This document shows positions 1-11,280 of a stretch of DNA of 64,000 bases, piece by piece. Position 1 is the stretch's first letter. Every line of letters starts with the position of its first letter. The translations under genes and the position numbers were made by a program. The DNA lies in NCBI RefSeq assembly GCF_000213175.1, contig NW_009799179.1:9780978-9844977 (forward strand). The letters are read 5' to 3'. The notes below the pieces were generated by a model. That model did not search any database. It worked only from the letters and a program-made list of their open reading frames with translations, and was not told the DNA's origin. Source of the DNA: Neurospora tetrasperma FGSC 2508 (lineage: Eukaryota > Ascomycota > Sordariomycetes > Sordariales > Sordariaceae).

Positions 1-962
1 ATGGCTCGGCTTGGTATCCCGGTTTGTTCATTGACCTCCGGCAAGGCTCAAGATACTTCTACGCAGTGATTCGTTCGGAGGTTATCACGATGATCGTAGG
101 GCTGAACGAACCAGAGGACAGCTGACCTTCATCAAGCGGGTGTGCCAGTGGTAGAGACCTTTGGCATTGTGATTGACTTCACAGCCGCGTCGCCCAAGCA
201 GTCATGATGAACTGCGGAAAACCAGAGACAGCTTCTACAACACTGACCGTAGTTGCAGACCAGGCAAGGCCTAAAGGCTGTCCCCGAGTCACTCTGGCCT
301 TCTTGATTCCCCTGTTCATAACGGATGGTCGCTCAGTCGGTTCTATCGTTAGCTTCAGTGACACTGTCACCGCGACTCACCAGCGAAACACTCGCTCGCC
401 TGCTGCCTCCAGTCACAATCGCAGAATGGCACAAACACAGAAACCGCAGAGGAACATGAAATGGCTTGATCCTTCTTATTGTGTGGTGTGCTGGAAGTTC
501 GATCGCCCCAAGTTCTACCCTTAGAGCTCTCTCTCTATGTGACGTTGCTGAACCGGTCGTTATGTCTCGTCGTTTCGCGCATGATTGATCATTAAACCAC
601 CAAAAAGATTCGGACCTGTTGTAGTGTAATGGATGTGTGGTATCTCTTTCGCTTTTTGGGAGGTCTGCAGAAACAAAACAGAAGAAAGGACTCGAGTCTT
701 TTGTTTGCATTCCCTCTATCTCTGGCCGAGATGCGGCAACACACGGCCGTGTTTGTTGCTGATAATTCCTCCCTTAGCAGACAAGCAGCAAGCCATATCG
801 TGGTCGTCCGGAAAACTTGACTCGGGTCTCTTTCTTGATCAATGCAATGCCGAAGAACGCCGTCCGCCGTGTCCACGCATCATGATGCTCGCCAACAAAA
901 GCAGCCAGCGCACAACCACAACCATCCAAGCACCACCACTTTCTCCCTCTCCAGGTAGTCCT
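1..962. other. No gene recognised (3' flank of the S16 gene)
   Basis: Normal-composition DNA. Open frames on both strands are short, overlap one another and show no family resemblance or splice-linked continuation. Part of it is presumably the 3' untranslated region of the ribosomal protein S16 gene, which ends at 963 on the minus strand. Confidence 0.5.
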
Positions 963-1676
963 TTAACGGTAGGACTTCTGGAAGCGAGAGCGGGCACCCT
1001 TACCACCGAACTTCTTGGGCTCGCAACGTCTGGGATCGGCGACGAGGAGAGTACGGTCGAACTGGATGAGGGCGGTCTTCAGGGTGTTCTTGGAGTGCTC
1101 ATCGACGTACTTGGCGTAGTAGGCGACCTGTAAATCCACCAAAAATGCCCTGGTTAGTTTTCTCGTCTTTGCATATTCTTCGGGTGCATCGTGTCATGGA
1201 ATTCGGCAAAGTGTTATCGGTCGGGGAAAAGGGGGCTCGTGAATCGGGAGATACTGACAATGGCCTTGGCAATCTGTAGAGAGCAATTCTGTTAGCATAT
1301 CTGTTGTCGCAAACTGTTTCCGGAGTCGCAGATTTCCAAACTTACAGCCTGACGGACGGCATAGACCTGGGAGACGTGACCACCACCGGAGACCTTGAGG
1401 CGGATATCGACCTCGGCGAACTTGTCGGTACCGAGGAGAAGGATGGGCTCGTAGAGCTTGGCCCGGAGGATCTCGGGGGCGTAGAGCTTAAGGGGAACAC
1501 CGTTGACCTTGATGAGGCCCTTGCCCTGCACACAGCGGGCGACCGCTACATTTGTCGCAAAAACGTCAGCAATTGTCGCTCTGTCATGAGATGGCCCGAA
1601 ATTCCAAAATGCAATATCTCGACATACCCGTGGCGTTCTTCTTCTTGCCGAAAACCTGGACCGCTTGCGTAGCCAT
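963..1676 (-). CDS. rps16: 40S ribosomal protein S16 (uS9)
   Basis: This is a small-subunit ribosomal protein (uS9 family) whose C-terminal tail reaches the P-site tRNA in the decoding centre. It has four exons: 1628-1676, 1346-1545, 1259-1273 and 963-1127, all with GT..AG introns. The spliced CDS of 429 nt gives 142 residues, against 143 in yeast. The N-terminus reads [20 protein letters not shown], the core contains the [17 protein letters not shown] block, and the C-terminus ends FQKSYR, the invariant S16 tail with its terminal arginine. The start is the only ATG that gives this conserved N-terminus. Exon 3 is only 15 nt (residues IAKAI), and its downstream donor is the less common GTCAGT. 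The assignment is certain from sequence; exon borders were set by eye from the protein and the splice sites. Confidence 0.96.
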
Positions 1677-3563
1677 TTTGTCTGGATGGCAAGATCACGA
1701 CGATGCGTACGTTCGGGACTTGATAATTTTCAGAGTCGTTCCTCAAAATTTGTGTGGGAGGGGAAAACGAATGGGGCTAAAGTCTGTCACGTGCTGACTA
1801 AGCCAGCTGGTAGTGGCCTTTTTGGCGAGTGCGCTGGGCCGCTGGACCTGGAAGCGTGTGCAGTGGTCATTGCAGTGCGGTCGGTGCGCGCCCAGACGGG
1901 GACGTGGTTGAGGCCGGCAGGGTCTGGGCCAGCGGGCCGCCACCAGCTGGCATTTCTGGAGCATATTGCACTGCAGCATTACTTGGCAATCTTGGCAGAG
2001 CTGTGCCTCGCAGTGCAGTGAGCCAAATGAATCTCATTTTTTGGACTGCGAGAGAGTTGTCGAGTGGAATTCAGTTCCTTCCCTTTTTGCATCATCGCAA
2101 TGAAACATGACCATAACACAACGCCGCCATCTGTCATGCCGCTCACTGTTTTTGTTACCTGCGTAACTTAACTGCAAGGGACTTGGCATACGGGCGGCCT
2201 CTCATCAAGATGATTATTGACAGACGATCGCTTCCATCCACGCGCGATGCCATCTGTCTGTCGCACCGAAGCACCCAGGCACCTTGGACAGGAACAGCGA
2301 CGGGAGTCTGATGTTCAAGGCTGATACGTCGGCAGTGTCGCGTTGCACCTCCACTCAACCCGTCCACTGCAATCTTATTCAAGTTTCCCGTTTGGGTAGG
2401 TATCGATCTTGTTCACTTCCACCGACGATGCCAACAAAGGACAGTTTATGTCATGCCATGGACTTTGCCACAGGCAGACAGACAGCCACACTCTGTGAAT
2501 ATTCCCGTCTTTCTGAATTGGGTAACACTCCCTGATACCAGCGATATGTAATGGATATGCGCAGCAAAGATACCTACTTACCACGCAAGACGGCAATGGT
2601 ACGGCTAATATCGCAACCACAACCACATGCCATTTATACTACCTACCCATTGTCCCAAACAAGCTCGCCGTCGTTGCAGCGGGCGGTTGGTTGTCTTCTA
2701 GGTATATGCAATCGAGGGAGAGTGTGTATTGGACTGTTGGCCGCTATGAGTCTTGTCCGAGATCACGACGTGGGATCGGCCGATGCTGTATCTTTCTGGT
2801 CTCGGATAGGCGGCTTGGCAGGTCAAAGTTCTCGCAACAGAGGTGAACCATTGAGCAGACCATTGGTGACCTTAGGTTGGTGACCCCTATTTGATAATCA
2901 TCACCATAGGATTCGCTTGACAGGTGAAATTTGATGGAAGACGGAATTGGTGGCCGAGGTGTTGGTTTGACAGTGTCGAACCTTCAAGATCTTGCTCAGT
3001 CAGCCAGCTAGATAAGTACAGCTCAGCCACTGTGTACCTTGCGTAGATTATATGTTCCAACAAGCACACCTGGCAATGAATGAAAACAAAGGATTTCAGG
3101 GCCGGGGGTCGGTGACCAGCATTAGATTTCTCCGGCTTTTTCCACAATATGCCCTGCTAGAGCTGCCTAGAACATTGGAGTGGTGCCTCGCTACGGATAC
3201 AAGCGTCAATCCTTCTTCCAGGTCCGTCGTGACGGGGAAGCTGCCCTGGGGCTTGGTGTTCTGAACCTGTGACTGTCTGAGCCCCTCCCCGCCACGGACG
3301 CCCTGACGACTCCCTGTGAACATCAAACCCGACTTTTAAATCCAACGTCACCCCCCAGCGCAGGGGAGGAACGTCCCGTCAAACCTCTTTCTCTTTTCTT
3401 TCACTTTCGCATCTCCTCGCTTTTCCACCTTGACCTGACACAATCGAGTCCGTCGATATTCGACATCGACATTATTGCTGTCGCAGCAAAGACATCGAGA
3501 CATCGCAATCTGATATCAGAATCGAAGGAAATCCACAAAGTCCACTCCCACCAACAGCCCGCA
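1677..3563. other. Divergent intergenic region between S16 and the RCR gene
   Basis: About 1.9 kb separates two divergently transcribed genes, so it should hold both promoters and 5' leaders. A CACGTG E-box lies at 1788-1793, about 110 bp upstream of the S16 start codon. The last few hundred bases before 3,564 are pyrimidine- and CA-rich, as in fungal leaders. I see no coding region: the longest frames are about 120 codons and look random. Confidence 0.5.
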
Positions 3564-4178
3564 ATGGCTCCTCTAGCAGAGATGGCCAACCAGGTCCACG
3601 AGATCGCCAAGCGAGGGTAAGCCATTCATTTTCGCATCACCAACAACACATCTTTAACCTTGCTAACGTGTGTCTAGTCGTTGTGATTACGTTGATGCAT
3701 ACGGCCGACCCTACTGCTATAGCCACTGGTACTACTACGGCCGCTGGATCTTACTAGCCGTGGCGATTCTTTGTGTCTTTCTCTCGGTCTACCTTATGGC
3801 GTACGTCGTCCCCCTACCATCCCAATCATCACCTGACCATTGCCACTGACATCTCATGGCTGTAGACGTAAAAATTCCCGCCGCCGCCGCCTCCAAGGGG
3901 CGCAACCCATGTATGGAACGGGCTGGATGGCTCCCGCCCCGCCCCCATACGCGCCGCCCCAGTATTCCGCCCAGCCGCCACCGGGTAGTCAAGTCCCAGG
4001 AGGGTACTACGCACCACCGAATGGCCAGAAGGCGGACCAGAACGGCGAGTACGTTTATGGCAACCAGCAAGAAGGTATCCAACTCCAGCAACCGACGAGC
4101 GCATACCACAGAGGTGCGGATGATCAGTATGCTCCGCCCGAGGGGCCACCGCCTAACCAAGCACATCGTTTCCAGTAA
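3564..4178 (+). CDS. RCR-family single-pass membrane protein
   Basis: Three exons (3564-3616, 3678-3800, 3866-4178) splice to 489 nt, or 162 residues. Residues of about 18-30 form a Cys/Tyr-rich luminal patch (RCDYVDAYGRPYCYSHW). About 35-53 are one hydrophobic helix (WILLAVAILCVFLSVYLMA), followed at once by a basic stop-transfer stretch (RKNSRRRRL). The remaining 100 residues are a Pro/Gln/Tyr-rich cytosolic tail with PPPYAPPQY-type motifs. This layout is that of the RCR (resistance to Congo red) family, whose yeast members act in ER/endosomal sorting and chitin deposition, with PY motifs that recruit Rsp5-type ubiquitin ligases. The family call comes from architecture and motif resemblance; the trafficking role is inferred. 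The start ATG follows AGCCCGCA and precedes a short first exon that splices in frame. Confidence 0.78.
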
Positions 4179-5764
4179 GCTGGGGTCTGGTTCACAGGAA
4201 AACGGAACGTGAGACGATGCGGGGGACATAGGAATAGGTGACAGGCGACTATCAACAATTCGAAAACCCATCGATCGACCGATGAACAAACAGCGACGAA
4301 TATAATACCTTTCAAACAAATGGGCATGGAAGGAAAGCACTGAAAGGACCTGCGCCGGGGATAGCAACTTGAAGGGTTTGCGACTGGCGTTTAGGATCTT
4401 TCAACGCTTGCGTGAGGAAACAAAGCAAGCAACGGTCTTCGTATCGGCATGATGGATGAAGGAGATGACGGGATGATTGCGATGGGAGGAAGAACAGACA
4501 GCGACTCAGCACTGACAATGAAGACGTGCAGAGTTGGCGATGCTAACAAGCAATCAATATTGGAGGACAAGCACACAACAGCGCTTACCTATTCGCCTAC
4601 TATCTAGTCCAGCTCCGTCTGATGTATCAACAATACCATTTCTTATTTAATCGTATGTCTGTATCATCATGTACGTAATCGCCGATGTTGTAGGCCTGAC
4701 GGGTAATGGGTTTGACTCTTGATCTCATGAATTTCCCGACATGCCGCCCTTGTCGACGTGTAAAAGATAAGGGTCCCCTTGCATGGGCCCATCTCCACCT
4801 GCTGTCGTGTGTCGTGTGGAGAGAACAAAGTTCCACTAGCGTACTGCACCGCTGCAAACTCAACGTCACTTTCCAGATGCAAATTGATGCAGTGTTCCTC
4901 TGGTTTGCCGATTGTCCACCATCATAACCATCCAAACAGATCATCGAACGGTAAAAGTTCGCTATCGGAGTCGTACCGGACCCCTTCGGCCAATTGTTGG
5001 TGGTAGTGCTGGTGGTTGGTCCGACATGCAGAAAAGAGGCGTAGCTGAATCTCACGTGCTTAGAGAGGCAGAGTTGAACGCTTCGGGAGAAGAATGAATG
5101 ATTTGCTTGAGCGAATGCTGACTTGATTCCGCCTTCCGCGTATCGCAGGGAAAGAGAAGAGAATGACCAGTGATGAATAAGCCAACCGAATCGCTGACCG
5201 TTGTCGCTACGGCGTCACGGTAACGGCGGAGGAAATTATTGGGCGACAACATTCACAATGTGGAAAAGCATATTGGCTCCGAGAATACCATAGATGGAAG
5301 ATGTAGGACAGAGAGGATCAAGATCTATGGTACAGAAAAACGCCAAACCAGACAGAAAGAAGAACAAAGTATCGATGAGGAAATTGAGTCAACCCGACGG
5401 GGATTGCACTCCAAGGCAGCACGAGGAATTATACCTCTAAAGATGATCGAAATTGACATTCCCCGATCACCCGCCATTATTGCCTGTACTTCCAAGTTTG
5501 CAAGCTGACCATAGCCAGAGTAATCTAGACAGACCCTCCTTGCATTGATCAACAACATAAATGCCTTCCCTCGATCAATGTGCCTTTTAGCACTTTTTCC
5601 CACAGATGGCTAGCTGGCTGTGCAGGCTCAGCATACACCATCATATAAAGGGAACCACAGCCATATCATCACCGACTACAGAAAAAAAGAATATGTTACC
5701 AAGTACCTTATCCACGCAACACCAACGAGAGTCTTCCCAACAAATGAGTATAACCATCCACGGC
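4179..5764. other. Intergenic DNA, no gene recognised
   Basis: About 1.6 kb lies between two convergent genes. The first part should be 3' untranslated sequence of the RCR gene. Frames of up to 142 codons occur on the minus strand (4,627-5,055), but they have no recognisable domain and no codon bias matching the neighbours. A CACGTG occurs near 5,053. Confidence 0.45.
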
Positions 5765-6202
5765 TCACGGTGTTTCTTCATCATAAGTCGGGGGGAACAA
5801 ATCCCCTGCCCCCTCCAGTTCCGTCTTTTTCCCTTCCAACCCTCCCACTCCGTGAGGCAACCCTTCCTGCAACCGCGGATTTTTCTTGCCCTCTCTGTAC
5901 GGATTATATTCCTCCGTCGCCATCATGTCCAGCGTGTCCTTCAACCCTGCACCGCTCAGCGCCCCGCCTTCCTTCTGCGCCTTGGCATCCAGCTTCTCGG
6001 GAGCGCCCATGTTCTTCTCCGCGCCCAACACGTGCGACGGTCGGAGGGCTTCGTCAAAGGGGTGCTTGGGCTTGTCGGCTTCGTGCTCGGCGCGCGTCTG
6101 CCCGCCCGAGGGGTCTTGTTCGCCGGTGCCGCGCAGGTCGTGGTGGTGCCGGGCTTGATGGGAGGCTAGGGGGTTGTTGAAGGTGCGGGTGATTTCGGGC
6201 AT
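5765..6202 (-). CDS. Small hydrophilic protein of unknown function
   Basis: An uninterrupted 438-nt frame encodes 145 residues starting MPEITRTFNNPLASHQARHH. It is rich in Glu, Gly, Lys and His, with no signal peptide, no membrane segment and no recognised domain. Charge and glycine content suggest a largely disordered protein. Its C-terminal half carries Gly-Ala/Leu-Glu rich patches and ends in an acidic PPTYDEETP. The frame remains open upstream to 6,520, but the upstream part is low-quality sequence, and the ATG at 6202 lies after a Gln/Ser/Thr stretch typical of leaders, so I chose 6202. It resembles the small stress- or conidiation-associated proteins common in filamentous fungi, but I cannot name a family. 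Confidence 0.55.
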   Translation of the reverse strand: MPEITRTFNNPLASHQARHHHDLRGTGEQDPSGGQTRAEHEADKPKHPFDEALRPSHVLGAEKNMGAPEKLDAKAQKEGGALSGAGLKDTLDMMATEEYNPYREGKKNPRLQEGLPHGVGGLEGKKTELEGAGDLFPPTYDEETP

Positions 6203-7181
6203 TTTGTCTTTGGGCGTGGATGATGGTACTTGTTGTGGTTGTTGTGAAGATAGGTAGGTAGGATGTGCTGCCTCCCGTTGGAGCTTTCTGTTTGCTGCTC
6301 GAGGTTTTCTGTTGTGTTGCGATTTGTTTTGGATAAAGATGGGATATTGGATCTGGCCGTATGACTTGGACAAGGCGTGTCTGATTCGACGGGCTGGAAT
6401 CAAAAAGAGTCGATGGGCGTCTGGTAAGGAAGAGAACTGTTCATCTGTTCCTGTCAAGGGGGAGAAGTCTCGAATGTGCTCCTGCGTACCTCTATCTGGT
6501 GCTGAGAGAGGTGATGTCATTGCGCGAGGTGGTCACAGGACTGCAATCAGTTAATTGTCTATCAGATTACGGGCAAATACGGGGCATTTGTTGTTAAGAA
6601 CTCATCACTTACTCCACCACGCTTGCTGACGTAACCCGCTGGACCCTGAAACCATCTTTCGGCTCGACATCACTCGAACACTCCTCATTCACATCATCAA
6701 GTTGGTACCTAAGATATAGGGAGATAATTCTGTCAACTATCGCCGAAAAGATCCACTTGGACCACATCAGACTGGAAACAAACCCACTGACATCTTGACC
6801 GGCGGAGAGGTCCCGATAGGCCCACTGGTTTCGAGTGGCTTCGACTGGAGGTTTCGGTGTACCAACATTCTTTGTCCCCGGGTTGTCGGCATCCATTCCA
6901 CTCCTTGGTTACTTGATCTATGTTGACCCTTGCAATGGGACATAAACAATGGATCGGCTGAACAATGGCTTCATCAGATTCAATGCGACTTGTTCCGTCT
7001 CTTGTAAGGAACATAGCTGTTGTACACCAAGGACAAGACTGCCCTGAACAGCGCCCCTCCGTAGTTCGATCAGAAAATAATATAAGGGCGTTACGATTTC
7101 CTCATCAATAAGATCTACGTTGATTATCAGACGCGTTAACTGAGAGTAAACAACATTAAAGTGCCAGTAAACATCATCAAA
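6203..7181. other. Divergent intergenic region
   Basis: About 1 kb separates the small minus-strand gene from the plus-strand orphan. Minus-strand frames at 6,609-6,896 and 6,918-7,373 are short and overlap each other in different frames. Nothing coding is supported. Confidence 0.45.
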
Positions 7182-7838
7182 ATGACACTCTGCGATTACG
7201 ACTCTTCCTCTGACTCGGACAGCTCGACTGCATCCTGCCTCTCTGATGGAAATATTCGCTACCCAGTATATAACGGTACATCGGGCAGCCGCAAATATGC
7301 TACATCTAGCAAAAAGAGAACTTGGTCTGAAACAGACGACGAAAGTGACCTCCCTGGTGTCCCGGACTACCACGCCGGCGGCTCTTCTGCTCGCTTCTGC
7401 TACGATTCGGATGAGGCCGAGTTTGAGAACAGCCGGGACACCAAGAGGAGACGGACTAGCAACGACAGATCGGTAGTCCCGATTAGTAGAGATGTGAGAG
7501 ATTTGATCAAGTGTCCTGCGCCGGCACCAAGGTCGACAACTGCCCTAAGGCCGAATGTGCGTCAGCCATCGGCATCTCGGTTCATCAACAACTTGGATGA
7601 AGATCTCGAGTACCTCACCATCCACGATCTGCCTTCCATAAATGAGAGCGAACTCGAATATGTACCCGTAGCTGTTCGTCCTCCTCAAATTCGGCCATTT
7701 GTCCATGTCTATCCGGCGCCAAAGCCTACGACGGCGGCAACAGTACGGTTGAGAAAGGCAGCTTCGCCTGCAGAACCAAAGGTGGTGGTTCCAAAGTGGC
7801 TTGGGGTTGCTAGTACATGGTCTTTTCCCATCTCGTAG
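7182..7838 (+). CDS. Ser/Asp-rich orphan protein, possibly nuclear
   Basis: A single-exon frame of 218 residues starts at the first ATG (MTLCDYDSSSDSDSSTAS); the frame is open a few codons upstream but has no earlier ATG. The N-terminus is an acidic Ser/Asp run. Around residues 88-98 is a bipartite-looking basic cluster (DTKRRRTSNDR) that could be a nuclear localisation signal. The middle has an acidic segment (NNLDEDLEYLTIHDLPSINE) and the C-terminal third is Pro/Val-rich. No domain is recognised and there is no membrane segment. The regular length and codon use argue that it is real. Function is unknown; it may be a fungus-restricted gene. Confidence 0.55.
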   Translation: MTLCDYDSSSDSDSSTASCLSDGNIRYPVYNGTSGSRKYATSSKKRTWSETDDESDLPGVPDYHAGGSSARFCYDSDEAEFENSRDTKRRRTSNDRSVVPISRDVRDLIKCPAPAPRSTTALRPNVRQPSASRFINNLDEDLEYLTIHDLPSINESELEYVPVAVRPPQIRPFVHVYPAPKPTTAATVRLRKAASPAEPKVVVPKWLGVASTWSFPIS

Positions 7839-8115
7839 CGTAACAAAAAGAAAGTAAATAAGTTGGCGCATCCTGTAGACAGGATGCATCCTAGAGTATA
7901 GACCTTCATAGATGTCCCCACCACACAAATAACATTATACAATCAAGCAGTTTGATTCCCCACTGAAATTTCCCTGCAGGCAAATGTGCTCCAAGCCAAT
8001 ACGTGATTAGACCTAATCGAACCGTACCTAGTAGAACTGTTTTTGGTACCATCGCTCATAATCATTCAACACCCTTATCCCGTAGCCTGGTATCGTCTGT
8101 CCCATCATTACGAGA

Positions 8116-9723
8116 TCATAACGCAGTCCCCTTTTCACACACCTCACTTGCCCTGTCTCTGCTCTCATTTCCACTCCCATCCTCATTCTCATGCTCCCTC
8201 GACTGCGCAACCTGCACCGTAACATCCACCGATTTCCTCACTTGGATCCCATCTTCTTCTCCAGTACTTCTACCCCCTTTCTGATCGTGGTGGTGGTGGA
8301 GTGTCCTCAGACTATTCCATTTCCTTACCCCCAAATGCTCCTTCTCCCCGTTCTTTTCCTTCTTATTCCCAACCCCTTCCTTCATCTCCATATCATTTAC
8401 CGCTGCCCCCTCGAACCCCTCCCACGTATTATCCAGCTCTACATAACCACCATCCATCCAAGCATTCGTCCTCTCCCGTCGCATGTAAACCGCCTCTGCC
8501 GGTGATACCGGAGGCTTGAACGGCTTCGATCCAATGGTTGGCGGAGTGATACTATCGCTCAGTCTTCCGCCTTGCCCGTTGCTTCCAATGGGGTAGCGGG
8601 AATGGGAGGCAAGGAGTTTGGGGAAGTACTTAACGATGAAGGGCCTCAACGTCATGACGCAGGCACAGACAATGGCGCCGTTACACTCGAGTGCCGTAAG
8701 GTAAGTGAGCTCGGCGGCGTTGTAGGTCCAATCGGTCGGATGGTTACGGGTAGTTTGGACTTTGAGGAGCTTGAGGAGGCGGAGGATAGAGATGAAGCAG
8801 ATCCTGTTTGTTACCAAAGTCAGTCGGGGGAGCAGGAGGGGGCAGCGGCGAAGGGAGAAAGACTTACACAAAACCAAATCCAAAGACCACGGAAAGCGCA
8901 ATCTTTTGCCTCTTGGGCAACATGACTGACCACACCACAGGCAACGGCAGCAAGAAAATTAAAAAGTCTGTCGCCATGTGCAGACCTGTGCTGGACCACC
9001 ACATTGACTGGGGCGCAGTCCATTGTCTCTGAATGGTGGAGTCCCAGTAGGAATTCAAGGGTATAGTAGCCACGAAGCACACGGCGAGCATACAGACGTA
9101 GCTGATGGTGACGATGGACAGGAGGATTTGGCCACCGAGCCGGGCCCAGCGAAAGTTGAAGAGGTGAATGTAAAGTAGCAAGATGGAGGCCTTGGAGAAG
9201 TAGAGACAAAGGGTGTAGAAGACGAGAGAGTACCAGGAGGCCTGTGGTGAGATGTATGTTAGTGACTGCGTCCATGTCTTTCTTTGTCGTGTTAAAGAAG
9301 GGGAGGAACGTACCCTGTACCAAGCAATCCCCACTGCTGCATCTGAACAGTCAATGTCCCAGACGTGAAGGCCGGAACCGTTGATAGCCTCTGCTCAGTT
9401 TTAGTATTCCCATCTGCTATCCATGAACATGTTTGGATAGGTAGGTAGAGGTACTCACGCTCTATAGTCCCAACACTTGTAGCCAACGAAAACACCAAAG
9501 CAGCCAAGATACTCCAATCCGTGGGTCCCAACACTCGAATAATGACGCTCCTCGTGTATAGCCGCAACCCAACAAAAAGAGCGGCTATAAGCCAGCAAAT
9601 GACGGTTGAAGCGTAGATGTTTGGCCTTAGGGAATCATGGGCTCGTTCACTTGCCGGCGGCCATATATAATACGGGTCGCATAATTCTGATGGTGCCGTA
9701 GTGTTATTTGCCGTACTGTTCAT
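8116..9723 (-). CDS. Seven-helix fungal rhodopsin-domain (Pth11-like) membrane protein
   Basis: Four exons (9459-9723, 9314-9390, 8868-9241, 8116-8803) give 467 residues. The N-terminus is short, extracellular and N-glycosylatable (NSTANNTT). Hydrophobic helices follow: one at VICWLIAALFVGLRLY, one at DWSILAALVFSLATSV, one beginning WYSLVFYTLCLYFSKASILL, then ILLSIVTISYVCMLAVCF, FLIFLLPLPVVWSVMLP and ALSVVFGFGFVICFISILRL. Between helices 2 and 3 is the G-x-HVWD block, and there is an LPLPVVW helix, both typical of the large fungal rhodopsin-fold integral membrane family (Pfam Fung_rhodopsin) that includes Pth11-like candidate GPCRs. No CFEM domain is present. The C-terminal 160 residues are a charged cytosolic tail with a HHHH run. 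Ligand and coupling are unknown; a receptor role is inferred from the family only. Confidence 0.85.
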
Positions 9724-10856
9724 CGTATGTGGATCGTTTCACGCTGTTGTAGATCAAGGTCCAAGTCTAATAACCCGACCTCGACACTGTCTCTCTGTCG
9801 TCCGTAAAGATGTCAAACGGTTTGAAGACTAGCATCGTGGGCAGTAGAAGTACTTGATGGGAAAGGGGGTCCTGTGGGGAGAGCGGATTCATGTATAGGT
9901 ACAGGTATGGCTCGGAAGCCAGTACCCAGTGAGGCAGGTAGGTAGAGAGCGGGAGAGTGTAACAGCGGAAGTTGAAGCCAGTGCCGGGGAAGCATGCCCG
10001 GGGCCCCAGGGCGGGTAAGCGGGTGTCAATGTAACCATTTCTGTCTATAAAAGTTCAGGCGAAACGCAGTGGGAAAGCTTCCCGATTGAACCGGCAGTCT
10101 AGGACAGCCTTCACCGGTGAAGGGATTTGATCCTTTGTTGGCTGAATCTTATTTGAGCATCTGGAATCCCATACTCGAGATCCGCAGCTTGACCCCATGT
10201 CTGAGGCGACCACAAGATAAAAGAACAACAGACATGGCACTCAGTCCCGACCGAGTTTTGCTTGGCCATAAAATCCTCATCATGTCTGAAAAAAAGATGT
10301 CAATTCCACGAGACACCCGTTTCTCCTCAATCAGTCTCTCTTTCCGCCAAAGAAAAAGTCTGAGTCGAAACGAACTGCACGAAGCAGATATGGAAGTTGG
10401 CAAGTGCAGTGCAGTGCAAGGAAGGCGTCGGGTGAGTAAAGAGATCCTGCCGTGATTGTATTTAGGAGAGTGGCTCCATGCCGCGGAAGCGTACAGGAGG
10501 TTTCATTGGCCAAACATAGGATCAAGTGGAGTCATCAGCGGGAAAAGTGGAGAGTGCGGAAGAGTCCAGTCCGTCCCGCCCGTCCTCTGAGCCGTCGCTG
10601 CCGGTGCCTGGATCGGGGGTCGTTATCCAGGTCCGCGCAAAATCTCCCAATTATCGCTTTTAGCAAGTACTACGCCTGCCTCGAACCACCGTACGGACGC
10701 AACACCAATATCACTAGTAACTTTTATGTTCCGTGCGTAATGCGCTTAAGTAGGAACCGTAGCGACACGTAAGCGCTTGAGCTGCGGTCGCGGGAGCCGT
10801 ATGTCGGCCGGCATTTCAACGACAATACCGGCATTGATATACAAATAGCAAATCTA
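9724..10856. other. Left flank of the RIP island, no gene
   Basis: Normal-composition DNA between the membrane-protein gene and the A+T-rich block. Frames of about 110 codons on the plus strand (10,117-10,455, 10,452-10,772) are unremarkable. The sequence stays GC-normal to about 10,850 and then changes abruptly. Confidence 0.5.
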
Positions 10857-11059
10857 GTGCGGAATATCTAAAATTTTATTAGTATAATTTGGATAGTAGG
10901 ATGAATCTTACTTTTAAATATCGAACTTTTAAATTAAAAATTAATAGACTTTATATTAAGCTTTACAAAATTGAATATTCAAACTGGTTTTGTATAATAG
11001 GAATATTATTTAATAATTAGAATAATAATAAAAAAATTTTATTATTAAAATAGTTACTA

Positions 11060-11280
11060 CTAAATACTATTTTTTTTTTATTCTTTAAATACTGCTTTTA
11101 CTAAATTTGTAGAAGTATTGATTTAGGGTAGTTAGTTTCTTTTTGCTTTTTTTGTCTTTATTTTTGCTTTAAGCTTATTATTCTAGTATAGAATCCCTTA
11201 GGGATAGATAAGTAGAAGTATTAGGGTCTTAGTCTATAGTCTACCGGGGAGTAGATCTATTATATTAATTAAGAGATACC
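11060..11280 (+). repeat. Left arm of a large inverted-repeat pair
   Basis: Bases 11,120-11,279 match the reverse complement of 23,528-23,686 over about 160 bp, differing mainly by C/T and G/A changes. A looser match with small gaps extends outward to about 11,060 / 23,750. Shared landmarks include TAGAATCCCTTAGGGATA. Similarity stops at about 11,280. The arms could be the terminal inverted repeats of one 12.6-kb element or two copies of one repeat in opposite orientation. Confidence 0.75.

Noticed and set aside
333-1133. Several frames of 90-166 codons at the left end
   Set aside because: They overlap one another on both strands, have no recognisable domain, and the plus-strand one at 633-1133 runs antisense through the S16 exon.
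11060-11280. Reading the 160-bp arm as an LTR of gypsy relic 1
   Set aside because: Its partner is in inverted, not direct, orientation, and lies more than 4 kb beyond the integrase end.
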